A stretch of 34,720 nucleotides of DNA from Candidatus Thalassarchaeaceae archaeon (lineage in GTDB: Archaea > Thermoplasmatota > Poseidoniia > Poseidoniales > Thalassarchaeaceae), in NCBI GenBank assembly GCA_030747395.1, contig JASLKT010000011.1:1-34720 (forward strand), read 5' to 3'. The notes below the pieces were generated by a model, which had not been told where the DNA came from, did no database searches, and worked only from the letters and a program-made list of their open reading frames with translations. Position numbers and translations under genes: made by a program. Below, one piece after another: positions 1-8,867 of the stretch. Each line of letters opens with the position of its first letter. The stretch's first letter is position 1.

Positions 1-432
1 AGAATCGGCAATACCTGAGATGAGGCCCAAACCAATCATGACGATTGGAAGGGATATGAGAATGGCCGGATTTGGTTTCTCTCCGAATAGTTTCCAAGAG
101 GCGAGTGTCACGATGATGACCTGCGAATTGCCAATCAGTGTAGCGATACCGATGCCAATAAAAATCATCGCACTGTGATATACGAGCATGTCGGGTGCCA
201 GTAGAAGACCGGCTCCAAATGCCATCCATCTTGTACGGGATGAACGAGTATCTGCATTGCGAACGAGGAATGCAAGCAGGGCCAGAGCTGGTAGAGCGTA
301 GAGCATTCGAAAGAAAGCCCCTGTAGATGGATTTGTATCGGAGTAAACGTATAGCACCGGAGAAAATGAGATGGCGGCTGCACCCGCAAGTGCAATCAGC
401 ATAGAACGACGGTCAGTTTCGACCGTCATCAT
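1..432 (-). CDS. EamA/DMT-family transporter-like membrane protein (partial, runs off the window start)
   Basis: Own translation of the minus strand from ATG at 432/429: M(T)VETDRRSMLIALAGAAAISFSPVLYVYSDTNPSTGAFFRMLYALPALALLAFLV... then ...MIFIGIGIATLIGNSQVIIVTLASWKLFGEKPNPAILISLPIVMIGLGLISGIADS. Hydrophobic helices and the EamA-like 'GEKP' pattern. Confidence 0.75.
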   Translation of the reverse strand, partial: MMTVETDRRSMLIALAGAAAISFSPVLYVYSDTNPSTGAFFRMLYALPALALLAFLVRNADTRSSRTRWMAFGAGLLLAPDMLVYHSAMIFIGIGIATLIGNSQVIIVTLASWKLFGEKPNPAILISLPIVMIGLGLISGIADS

Positions 433-439
433 CGGCCAC

Positions 440-769
440 CTACTCGGAGTCGCCTTCAGCAAGCATCTCTTGCAGCTCGCCAGATTCATACATTTCTAGG
501 GCAATATCGGAACCGCCAATGAGTTCACCATGGACATAGACCTGAGGCATTGTTGGAAAATCAGCCCATTCACAAACATTCGGGATGGCGCGTGGATCGG
601 TCAAGATATTGACGCTTACAAACGGTTCATTCAGGGATCTGAGAACCTGGGCTGCCCGATTAGAGAATCCACATTGTGGCATTTCCGGTGTCCCTTTCAT
701 GAAGAGCACGAGGCGGTTGGTGTTCACAAGTTCTGCAAGTTCGTCGGGTGTCCAATTGAATTCACTCAT
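440..769 (-). CDS. grxD: Monothiol glutaredoxin (Grx4/GrxD type)
   Basis: 109-aa ORF with the CGFS active site (FMKGTPEMPQCGFSNRAAQVL), FPTMPQVYVHGELIGGSDI. Confidence 0.93.
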   Translation of the reverse strand: MSEFNWTPDELAELVNTNRLVLFMKGTPEMPQCGFSNRAAQVLRSLNEPFVSVNILTDPRAIPNVCEWADFPTMPQVYVHGELIGGSDIALEMYESGELQEMLAEGDSE

Positions 770-771
770 AT

Positions 772-1107
772 TTATTCCTCCTTGGGTCGGATGTTGATGC
801 CTACAAATTCCGCACCAGTACGGCGATTCGGGTGTGGATGGAAAACTTCGCCATCATCCTTAGTTGCCTGTTCAGGTGTCAGGCATTTGAGATCTAGTGC
901 ATGTACTTCTGATGGGATGTATGGTTTGAAATGACCCAGCAATATTCGTTGACGAGGCAAGGGGCGCATGCCTTCAAAGGTAGGACTGACGATGCGAACG
1001 TGGAAGTGATCCTGCCCGCCTGTTAGGTCCACGACTGTAATCTCAATGGCATCGGGGACGGCCTTTCGAACCTCGTCCTCCATCCATTCTACGGTTGGCA
1101 TGTTCAT
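772..1107 (-). CDS. bolA: BolA family protein
   Basis: MNMPTVEWMEDEVRKAVPDAIEITVVDLTGGQDHFHVRIVSPTFEGMRPLPRQRILLGHFKPYIPSEVHALDLKCLTPEQA; GGQDHFHV.IVS.F and H-A-L-D-L-K are BolA-like. Start chosen at the internal ATG at 1107; the ORF-track start at 1275 would overlap rpe deeply. Confidence 0.88.
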   Translation of the reverse strand: MNMPTVEWMEDEVRKAVPDAIEITVVDLTGGQDHFHVRIVSPTFEGMRPLPRQRILLGHFKPYIPSEVHALDLKCLTPEQATKDDGEVFHPHPNRRTGAEFVGINIRPKEE

Positions 1108-1135
1108 CCCTTCTTCCCGTTCTTCTTGAATCCTT

Positions 1136-1885
1136 TCAGGCATCAAGTGCCCGTTGAATCTCTGCAAGGTTCTCTGCGATGGTGCCCTTGTCATTGAGTA
1201 ATCCTGAACCCACAACTGCGACTTCCACGCCCCAATCAGCGACCTGTGCCACATTGTGCGCCTTGATTCCACCATCTATCATCAACTTCGTAAAGCGACC
1301 CCCCGATGCAATTTGAGCATCGATTGCCGCACGGAATTCTCTCGTTTTTTCTTCCATCTCGGACATGAAGGATTGGCCGCCTTTTCCTGGAACAACACTC
1401 ATGACAAGAACGAGATCCAAATCTGCAAGATGCGGGAGGATTGCCGATGCCGGTGTGGCCGGATTGAGGACGGCACCCGCTTGACATCCGCGTGCATGCA
1501 GCTTTTCGATGAGTGAAGGTACGTCTTGGACTGCTTCGACATGGAAGATGACCAGGTCAACCCCTGCATCGACATATTGCTCCCAATTTTCTTCGGCATT
1601 GGTAACCATCAAATGACAATCAACGAAGATGTCAGGGCCGACACGGTCCCGGATGTTTTTGATTAGAGCGGGGCCAAAAGTGATGGTTCGATTGATCACC
1701 CAATTGCCATCCATGACATCGAGGTGGATCCATTCGATTCCCGCATCAAGCGCCTCATCCATCGTCTTTCCGAGTTCGCAGAAATCCGCAGTGAGAATGC
1801 TTGGTGTGATAATCACGAGAGTGGCCCCTAGGTGCAGGGAGGGGGACTCGGTTCTCAAGTCTTGACCTGTGGAATTGAGGTGCAT
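1136..1885 (-). CDS. rpe: Ribulose-phosphate 3-epimerase
   Basis: IITPSILTADFCELG, WIHLDVMDGNWVINRTITFGP, DCHLMV, VMSVVPGKGGQSFM, MIDGGIKAHNV, VVGSGL. True start may be downstream of 1885 (e.g. GTG near 1816). Confidence 0.93.
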   Translation of the reverse strand: MHLNSTGQDLRTESPSLHLGATLVIITPSILTADFCELGKTMDEALDAGIEWIHLDVMDGNWVINRTITFGPALIKNIRDRVGPDIFVDCHLMVTNAEENWEQYVDAGVDLVIFHVEAVQDVPSLIEKLHARGCQAGAVLNPATPASAILPHLADLDLVLVMSVVPGKGGQSFMSEMEEKTREFRAAIDAQIASGGRFTKLMIDGGIKAHNVAQVADWGVEVAVVGSGLLNDKGTIAENLAEIQRALDA

Positions 1886-1913
1886 CAGGTTGATAGGACG
1901 TCAATAAAACGCG

Positions 1914-2252
1914 ATGGATGGTGACTATATGACAGGCAATCTCATTGAGGCAACAGATGCTGATTTTGAAGCGGTAACGACAGGAAATGAATGGGTTCTC
2001 GTTGATTTCTGGGCGCCTTGGTGTGGCCCTTGCAAGATGATTGCGCCAGTTCTGAGTCAAATCGCTGCCGAAAGAGAAAATCTCACGATTGCAAAGGTCA
2101 ACACCGATGTGAATCCGCTCACACCTGGTCGTTTTGGAGTCAGGGGTATTCCCTATCTGGTTCTCTTCCACAATGGACAACCTGTTGATCAAAAGACTGG
2201 AGCCATGCCAAAGGCAGGGTTCGATCAGTGGCTAAACTCGCACATGGCATAA
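1914..2252 (+). CDS. trxA: Thioredoxin
   Basis: VLVDFWAPWCGPCKMIAPVLSQIA...KVNTDVNP...FGVRGIPYLVLF; WCGPC active site and cis-Pro. Confidence 0.95.
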   Translation: MDGDYMTGNLIEATDADFEAVTTGNEWVLVDFWAPWCGPCKMIAPVLSQIAAERENLTIAKVNTDVNPLTPGRFGVRGIPYLVLFHNGQPVDQKTGAMPKAGFDQWLNSHMA

Positions 2253-2263
2253 TCTGTGATGCA

Positions 2264-2273
2264 GAGGGTACCC
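2264..2273. repeat. Short palindrome AGGGTACCCT between convergent trxA and pyrE
   Basis: agggtaccct read directly; lies between the trxA stop (2252) and the pyrE stop (2273). Confidence 0.4.
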
Positions 2274-2860
2274 TATGCGTAATCAGATAATGATGAAAGT
2301 GGAATAAGTGGAATGCCTGCTCCTTCAAATGCCTCTTTCCCGCCCTCTTCTCGATCAACGATACTGATGCAAGCCACAACTTCACATCCGATTGCGCGCA
2401 AACGCCCAGCCGCTTTCAGAGCTGAACCGCCAGTCGTCGTGACGTCCTCTAGAATGACAACGCGATCGCCTGACTGGATTGTGCTTCCCTCAATTCCTGG
2501 AGGGTTGCCTGTCTTGCGCCCCCCTCGACCCTTCGGTTCCTTGCGCATGATGAATCCGCGGAGGTGACTGCCTATGCCCGCCTTGGCGATGGCAATTCCT
2601 GTGAGTGGGACCGCGCCCAATTCAAGGCCACCAACAACATCCACGCCACCTTCAATCTCGGCGATTGTGTGGTGAATGAGAACTCCAAGCAAATGGGCAG
2701 ACTCTGGGTCACACATCACTGGTTTAGTATCAAAGAAATGTCGACTGGTGCGGCCCGATGCGAGTGTGAACTCTTCGGTGTCGGCGCATAGATAAGCAAG
2801 ATTTCGAATTTTCTCAATCAATCGTGCTCGGGCATCATCAATCCCAGTGCTCTCTGCCAT
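2273..2860 (-). CDS. pyrE: Orotate phosphoribosyltransferase
   Basis: MAESTGIDDARARLIEKIRNLAYL...FTLASGRTSRHFFDTKPV...VVGGLELGAVPLTGIAIA...RKEPKGRGGRKTG...GDRVVILEDVTTTGGSALKAA (PRPP-binding motif). The ORF track starts at 2896; internal ATG at 2860 preferred. Confidence 0.93.
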   Translation of the reverse strand: MAESTGIDDARARLIEKIRNLAYLCADTEEFTLASGRTSRHFFDTKPVMCDPESAHLLGVLIHHTIAEIEGGVDVVGGLELGAVPLTGIAIAKAGIGSHLRGFIMRKEPKGRGGRKTGNPPGIEGSTIQSGDRVVILEDVTTTGGSALKAAGRLRAIGCEVVACISIVDREEGGKEAFEGAGIPLIPLSSLSDYA

Positions 2861-2937
2861 CCTTCTCCCCGCTGTGCGTCGTTGCCGACCTTCCATGAAC
2901 CTTCGCCGAGTGTGAATACACTTCCTATGGAAGTGGA

Positions 2938-5900
2938 TTGTATTCCACCCAATGCTTTAGAGCGGTCGTGAACCCTTGGGCGATGTTCGCACGGAGGGAT
3001 GAGATGTCAGAGGGGGGAGTGAGCCGTTCTGTAGCCCCTCTCGATGTTTCGCGACTTGAAAGTGAAATGGCAAACTACCAAGCATATCTTGATGAAAAAT
3101 GCGAGGAAATTTACCAACTTGCAGGTGAAGCTCGTTCAAAGGGTTTTGATCTCAAAGGTGAGGTTGAAATTCCCCGGGCAATCGACCTTGCCGATCGAGC
3201 AGAAAAATTGCTGGAAGATTACCTCAGACCTTTTCCCAATGAGAAGCCAATCCCGATTCAAGATGATATTCGAAAAATGCTGGCCGAAAAGGAATCCCGA
3301 GAAGATGCTGCCATTGACATGGCGGTACATGTTGCATTACAGATGCATGATGCGACTGCTGATGTCAAGAAGAGTGTTGACACCGGTTTGCGAGTGGGTC
3401 TTGCGGTTTTGACCGAAGCCGTTCTCGTTGCACCACTCGAAGGGATCGGGCAGGTTCGAATCCTGAATAATTTGGATGGGACTCGATTTGTTTCCATCGA
3501 CTTTTGTGGCCCTATTCGGGCTGCTGGAGGTACCGCACAAGCACTTGCAGTCTTGATTGCCGATATGATTCGTCGTGCTCTAAAACTCGACAAATACGAA
3601 CCAACTGTTCCTGAAATCGAGCGAGTGAAGGAAGAGTTTGGCCTCTACAGGGGTGGATTGCAATACAAACCCCCTCCTGAAGAAATTGAGATGATTGTCA
3701 AAGCGTGCCCCATCATGATTAATGGTGAGGAAACTGAAAGTATCGAATGTGCAGGTTACCGTGAAGTTCGAAATATCGACGGTGGTCGTATTCGTGGCGG
3801 TGTAATGCTCGTTATCGGAGAAGGTTTGTGTCTGAAAGCAGCCAAGATTCAGAAACATACCGAGCGATTGGAAATACCGGGATGGGGGTTCATCTCTACC
3901 TTTGCTTCACGACAAAAAAAGGACACCGAATCAACCACTGCAAAGCGACGAAAGATCAAAACAGACAATCGGTTCATGGGCGATATTATCGCTGGTCGGC
4001 CGGTGTTTGGAGAACCCAATACGCCCGGAGGTTTCCGGTTGAGGTATGGACGTCCGCGAACTTCCGGCCTCGCAGCTGCTGGTGTTCACCCTGCATCGAT
4101 GCATGCGATGGGCGATTTTCTAGCAGTTGGAACTCAGATGAAAATAGAACGTCCAGGGAAAGCCTGTGCAGTGGTTCCTTGTGACGATTTGGACGGGCCG
4201 ACTGTCTTACTGAATAGTGGGCGGTACGGTCGCATCCAGTCAGCGGAAATGTGGCATCGAATCGAAAATGATGTGCTTTCAATATGGGACAACGGGGAAT
4301 TGATGATTGGTTATGGAGAGTTTGCCGAGAATAACAAACCACTTGTGCCATCTGGATATGTTTCAGATTGGTTTGCCAGTGATTTATTGGAAAAATTAAA
4401 CTCTGCTGAAAATGTGGAAAAATTTGCATCCGTTCTCGGTGTTTCGCGACGGCGTTTACCTGAAGGTTTGCCATCTACAGGTTCTATCGATGACTCGAAT
4501 GATGAACTTGAGAATCATCGACGTCAACGCACATGGCATCGCGAATTGCGGAAAATGATTCTAGATTGGGATACCATTGTTGAACTTTCTCGAACATTTT
4601 TGACGGCTATACCACCACCTTGGAATCTCTGGTGGAATGACTTACCTCTGGAATTTACTACCCCGCTCATCGATACTCTACTCGATGGGGAAATCGAACC
4701 TGCCAGCCATCCTCAAGATGGAATATCCACTCACCCTCATCCTGACCGGAATTGGATGCGATTATCAGGTGCTGTAGCACATTGGGAACCGATTGATCAC
4801 ACCCCTGAAAAACTACCAATGAGGGGGGGGAATCAAGCAACTCAAGCCGCAACTCGCAATACAATTCCTAAACAAATGCCGGGTCAAATCAAATCCATTG
4901 CAACATCAGTTCTTGGCGATTGGCCAAATGGTACACACCATCAAGAGCATGGCATTGTCAAATCGGCACTTATGATTCTAGGGGTGCCGCATATGCATGA
5001 TGGTTCCGACATTCTCATCATGCACGGATGGCAACCTCTGATTGAGGGCATGGGTCTCCAGATTTCTGCAAATGGAACAGGGGTAGAGATTCGTGTTGAT
5101 GCAAAAGCGCATTTGGAATCGCGCCTCAGTCGTTTGGTGGATGCCAATCAGACTTGCAACGCAGAGAAAGAAAGGGTTTCAGCCCTTGAAATGCGGCGTT
5201 CCACCCTTCGTATCGCAGCCGAAACCGCGGCTCGTCAACGTGGAGATACGATTGCTGAAACCGAAATTGAAGGACAAAAGGCCGCTGAGGAAATCATCGA
5301 TGATGGACCGAATGAACCAGACACTCTAGAATCTGCTGAATCTCTGCTCGATGAACATGGAGTCGATGGGGCGTTATGGTTGGTTCGAAAGTGCAGTGAT
5401 CTTCGTTGGGTGGCAGCCGCTCCGTGTCGAATTGGTTGCCGGATGGGGCGTCCCGAAAAGGCAGCACCTAGAGAGATGAAGGGGAAACCGCATTGCATTT
5501 TCCCAATCGGAAATGAGGGAGGACCACAGCGTTTGATTACCGAAGCAGCCAACAAAGGCACCATTCTCGTTACAATGGGAACTAGAGAGTGCACTAAGTG
5601 TGGTCAGCGATCACCTTACACAATTTGTCATCACCGAATGATACCTACCAATCCTACTGAATGTGGGGGCCAAACTAGACCGATTGATGATGGTAGGCCC
5701 AGTAATGGACGGCGAAAAGGAATCAATCAATCTGTGAACCTCCCGGCACTTCTTGAAACAAAACGAATCAAGATGGGTTTGGATAGGATCCCAAAGAAAT
5801 TCAAAGGGGTCAAGGGTTTAACTTCTGCAGAAAGATACCCGGAGCCACTGGAGAAAGGGATTCTACGAGCAATACATCAACTCCCAGCATTTAAGGCTGG

Positions 5901-7137
5901 AACCATTCGCTTCGATATGATTGATGTCCCTGTAACTCATTTCAAACCCAAGGACATTGGTACGGATGTTGACCGTTTGATTGAATTGGGATACACACAT
6001 GACATCGATGGTAGAGCCTTAACAAAGGCTGACCAAATCTTGGAATTGTATCCTCAGGACTTCATTCCGAGTCGCAAAGCTGAGGACTACCTCCTTCGCG
6101 CCTCGGCTTTTGTCGATGAATTACTTGTACGATTTTATGACATGGAACCATTCTACAAGGCTGAAACTGCAAATGATCTCGTCGGCCATCTTTGTGTCGG
6201 CCTTGCTCCTCACACGTCTGGAGGGGTGTTGACAAGACTCATTGGCTGGTCGAATGCGAGTGCTGGCTATGGCCATACATTGTATCATGCAGCCAAACGG
6301 CGCAACTGTGACGGTGATGAAGATGCGTTGATTCTGTTGTTGGATTGTCTTCTCAACTTCAGTCGAGAATTACTTCCCAGCAATCGAGGAGGGAGGATGG
6401 ATGCGCCACTCACCCTATCCACACGTCTCAATCCAGAAGAACTTGACAAGGAAGCGCTCAATGTCGACACGTCTTGGTGGTATCACCGAGGCTTCTACGA
6501 AGCCACACAAAATCAACCGAACCCTGCGGAAATTGCCAACCAAATGGACATTGTCGATCGACGAAAAGGTTCGGTGGGCGCTGTGCGAGGATATGGCTTC
6601 ACACATGATGCGCAATCCATTGATTCGGGACCTGAGAATTCATCCTACAAAACGTTGGACACCATGATTGACAAAATGAATGCACAACTCCTCTTGTGTC
6701 AACAATTGCGAGGCGTGGATGTTCGAAAAGTCGCTAGTCAGGTTGTCGAATCGCATTTCCTACCTGATCTTCGAGGCAATCTTCTCGCTTTCACTCGCCA
6801 AAAATTTCGATGTGTACGCTGTGGAGAATCATATCGGAGATTCCCATTGGCGGGAAATTGCATCAAAGACATCGAACAAAAACGAGGGAGGCAAGGTATG
6901 CGTTCCGGAATAGATTTCGCAAGAGGAGAAGCTCACCTTTGTGGTGGAAACCTCGCCCTTACAGTCAGTGAAGGCGCAGTTCGAAAATACATTCGAGTGA
7001 TGCAGCACGTCATCGAACACTACGAGGTTAACCTCTATACTCGACAACGTGTAGAGGGTTTGGTCAGCAGTGCAGATTCATTGTTCAAGAATGATCGTGT
7101 AACAGTGTTCACACTGGATGATTTCATCAGTGGATGA
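2938..7137 (+). CDS. polC: Archaeal family D DNA polymerase, large catalytic subunit DP2
   Basis: 1399-aa ORF: CGPIRAAGGTAQALAVLIADMIRR, IRGGVMLVIGEGLCLKAAKIQK, PLVPSGYVSDWF, RIGCRMGRPEKA, APHTSGGVLTRLIGW, NCDGDEDALILLLDCLLNFSRELLPSNRGGRMDAPLTLS, VESHFLPDLRGNLLAFTRQKFRC. True start may be an internal ATG (2983 or 3004). Confidence 0.97.
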   Translation: MYSTQCFRAVVNPWAMFARRDEMSEGGVSRSVAPLDVSRLESEMANYQAYLDEKCEEIYQLAGEARSKGFDLKGEVEIPRAIDLADRAEKLLEDYLRPFPNEKPIPIQDDIRKMLAEKESREDAAIDMAVHVALQMHDATADVKKSVDTGLRVGLAVLTEAVLVAPLEGIGQVRILNNLDGTRFVSIDFCGPIRAAGGTAQALAVLIADMIRRALKLDKYEPTVPEIERVKEEFGLYRGGLQYKPPPEEIEMIVKACPIMINGEETESIECAGYREVRNIDGGRIRGGVMLVIGEGLCLKAAKIQKHTERLEIPGWGFISTFASRQKKDTESTTAKRRKIKTDNRFMGDIIAGRPVFGEPNTPGGFRLRYGRPRTSGLAAAGVHPASMHAMGDFLAVGTQMKIERPGKACAVVPCDDLDGPTVLLNSGRYGRIQSAEMWHRIENDVLSIWDNGELMIGYGEFAENNKPLVPSGYVSDWFASDLLEKLNSAENVEKFASVLGVSRRRLPEGLPSTGSIDDSNDELENHRRQRTWHRELRKMILDWDTIVELSRTFLTAIPPPWNLWWNDLPLEFTTPLIDTLLDGEIEPASHPQDGISTHPHPDRNWMRLSGAVAHWEPIDHTPEKLPMRGGNQATQAATRNTIPKQMPGQIKSIATSVLGDWPNGTHHQEHGIVKSALMILGVPHMHDGSDILIMHGWQPLIEGMGLQISANGTGVEIRVDAKAHLESRLSRLVDANQTCNAEKERVSALEMRRSTLRIAAETAARQRGDTIAETEIEGQKAAEEIIDDGPNEPDTLESAESLLDEHGVDGALWLVRKCSDLRWVAAAPCRIGCRMGRPEKAAPREMKGKPHCIFPIGNEGGPQRLITEAANKGTILVTMGTRECTKCGQRSPYTICHHRMIPTNPTECGGQTRPIDDGRPSNGRRKGINQSVNLPALLETKRIKMGLDRIPKKFKGVKGLTSAERYPEPLEKGILRAIHQLPAFKAGTIRFDMIDVPVTHFKPKDIGTDVDRLIELGYTHDIDGRALTKADQILELYPQDFIPSRKAEDYLLRASAFVDELLVRFYDMEPFYKAETANDLVGHLCVGLAPHTSGGVLTRLIGWSNASAGYGHTLYHAAKRRNCDGDEDALILLLDCLLNFSRELLPSNRGGRMDAPLTLSTRLNPEELDKEALNVDTSWWYHRGFYEATQNQPNPAEIANQMDIVDRRKGSVGAVRGYGFTHDAQSIDSGPENSSYKTLDTMIDKMNAQLLLCQQLRGVDVRKVASQVVESHFLPDLRGNLLAFTRQKFRCVRCGESYRRFPLAGNCIKDIEQKRGRQGMRSGIDFARGEAHLCGGNLALTVSEGAVRKYIRVMQHVIEHYEVNLYTRQRVEGLVSSADSLFKNDRVTVFTLDDFISG

Positions 7138-8154
7138 TTAGCGTTTTTTCTTCTTCTCTTTTTCACTGCCACTGAGTCTTCGCCATAAATCGCCAACAGT
7201 TCTAATATTGCGATCTTCCTCAACCTTTCCAGTCAATCCTTCGGTTGTTCCTGGGCCCAATTCGTCATCTTGATCAATGGCATCATCATCAACAAAGGCA
7301 TCCGTATCACCATCGGCTTCGGTAGTTTGTGCGGCAAACTGTTCCCTCATTCTTCGCCTTTGCATTTCCATGCTTTCATCCTCATCTTGTGGTTGGAAAC
7401 CCACTAAATCCTCAACATCAACCGCATCTCCTCCAGACATCGATTGAGCAATCTGCTCCCAGTCTTCCTTCTGCCGGCGTTTGTGTAATGGCATATTTCG
7501 GATCAATGCTTCCTGTCGTCTTCTAAGATATCGCCGTATGGCTCGATCTGCAATGCCCAAAAACAAGCCCAAGGCATTGGCGACAACAAATCCCTCGATT
7601 CGGAATGGTTCCCAAAGATGCATTCCAAGATCCATTTCGGCACTAAGATTTCTTGAAGGGTAAAGATCGGCACTTTCACCTTGAATTACCGTCGTGTAGA
7701 ATATGTGTTTACCAGCGATTAAAGACATTGAATAATCGGGACATTCGTCTGTGGAATTGCCCTCCCATATAGTCGATAATTCGCCGGACGGGGTTTCGTG
7801 TTGAATGCGAACCAATACAACCGGAACTGTGGAATTTTTGGGTTCGAAATCGCATGTCAAATCGACTGGAATCTCTCGATCTAATCTCATCATGTTGGGT
7901 ACGTCAAGGGTATATTTTCCATTGACATCGCGCCCATGTTTGTTGACTTCATTGACTGCGATGGCCTGAGATGCTTGCAGCCAAATGAGATTTAGAAGAA
8001 TCCAAGTGACAAGTGTGACCAAAAATCTTGTTCGCGCGTTTTTCTTTGCATCCTTCTTGGGCTTCTTGCCATTCGTAGTTGATTCGCGAGCCATTGCCTC
8101 ATGGACCAAATTCACATTTCCACCCCCGCGATTTGAAGGATGCGACTCATCCAC
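7138..8154 (-). CDS. Membrane protein of unknown function with charged C-terminal tail
   Basis: Hydrophobic segments ARTRFLVTLVTWILLNLIWLQAS and GFVVANALGLFLGIADRAIRRYLRR flank an extracytoplasmic-looking domain; the tail is acidic and then ends EKEKKKKR. A start at the internal ATG near 8094 would avoid most of the overlap with the upstream gene. Confidence 0.7.
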   Translation of the reverse strand: MDESHPSNRGGGNVNLVHEAMARESTTNGKKPKKDAKKNARTRFLVTLVTWILLNLIWLQASQAIAVNEVNKHGRDVNGKYTLDVPNMMRLDREIPVDLTCDFEPKNSTVPVVLVRIQHETPSGELSTIWEGNSTDECPDYSMSLIAGKHIFYTTVIQGESADLYPSRNLSAEMDLGMHLWEPFRIEGFVVANALGLFLGIADRAIRRYLRRRQEALIRNMPLHKRRQKEDWEQIAQSMSGGDAVDVEDLVGFQPQDEDESMEMQRRRMREQFAAQTTEADGDTDAFVDDDAIDQDDELGPGTTEGLTGKVEEDRNIRTVGDLWRRLSGSEKEKKKKR

Positions 8155-8849
8155 TCTAATTTACGCATCTTTCGTTCTGGAACTGTGGCACCCGTCCATC
8201 GACCAATGATGTCGGTCCGGAATCCCCTCAATGTGATTTGATTGCAAGAGACATTCAAGGCCAAGGCAAAGCAAACTGCCCGATCCCCATCAGTGAATCC
8301 TCCTGGATTAATCATACCAGCCAATTGGCTTGGTGTTTGGTGTGTTAGAATTAGAGGAGTGTTGTACAAATGTAGAACATCGAGTAATTCCAACCATTCC
8401 GCTTGATTATCACCATGCGCGTGGAGTATGAATGGGATTTTTCGTTCTGCGGCCATTGCTAGGTGCGCCATATCTCCATCTGCATCTCCAACTACACAGA
8501 GCAATGAGTTCCAAGCTATTTCCGGATATTCTGCTTCAATGAGAACGCCCACTGAGCCATCAGCTACAATCAATCGGTGCCCTGCCAAGATTGCATCTCG
8601 CACATCTTCAGGTTCAGCTGCTGCTCCTAAAATTGAAATTGGGCCCGAAATTAATTGTTCTTGCAAATGTAGTTGAGTGTTCAAACGACCTTGATCATTC
8701 CATGTTTCCAATGACCAAGATTTTTCATTGCAGACCCAACGTAAGTTCTTTGCAGAATCTAAATCAGCAGCTAATTTCCATCCAAAATCATCTCTAATCT
8801 CATCCTGAATTTCAATCAGGTTGGAGTTTGGGGGTGCAGCCACAATCAC
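8112..8849 (-). CDS. mptE: MptE-like 6-hydroxymethyl-7,8-dihydropterin pyrophosphokinase
   Basis: ISILGAAAEP, VVGDADGDMAHLAMAAERKIPFILHAHGDN, TPLILTHQT, GFTDGDRAVCFALAL, ITLRGFRTDIIGRWTG; the D-D-G-D / HAHGDN / GFTDGDRA pattern matches archaeal MptE (DUF115 superfamily). Confidence 0.83.
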   Translation of the reverse strand: MIVAAPPNSNLIEIQDEIRDDFGWKLAADLDSAKNLRWVCNEKSWSLETWNDQGRLNTQLHLQEQLISGPISILGAAAEPEDVRDAILAGHRLIVADGSVGVLIEAEYPEIAWNSLLCVVGDADGDMAHLAMAAERKIPFILHAHGDNQAEWLELLDVLHLYNTPLILTHQTPSQLAGMINPGGFTDGDRAVCFALALNVSCNQITLRGFRTDIIGRWTGATVPERKMRKLEWMSRILQIAGVEM

Positions 8850-8867
8850 CCGGAGGTATAGAGAGCC

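Noticed and set aside
1755-2192. 145-aa minus-strand ORF
   Set aside because: Antisense to thioredoxin and overlaps the rpe start; no domain.
3986-4474. 162-aa minus-strand ORF inside DP2
   Set aside because: Overlaps conserved DP2 coding sequence; shadow ORF.
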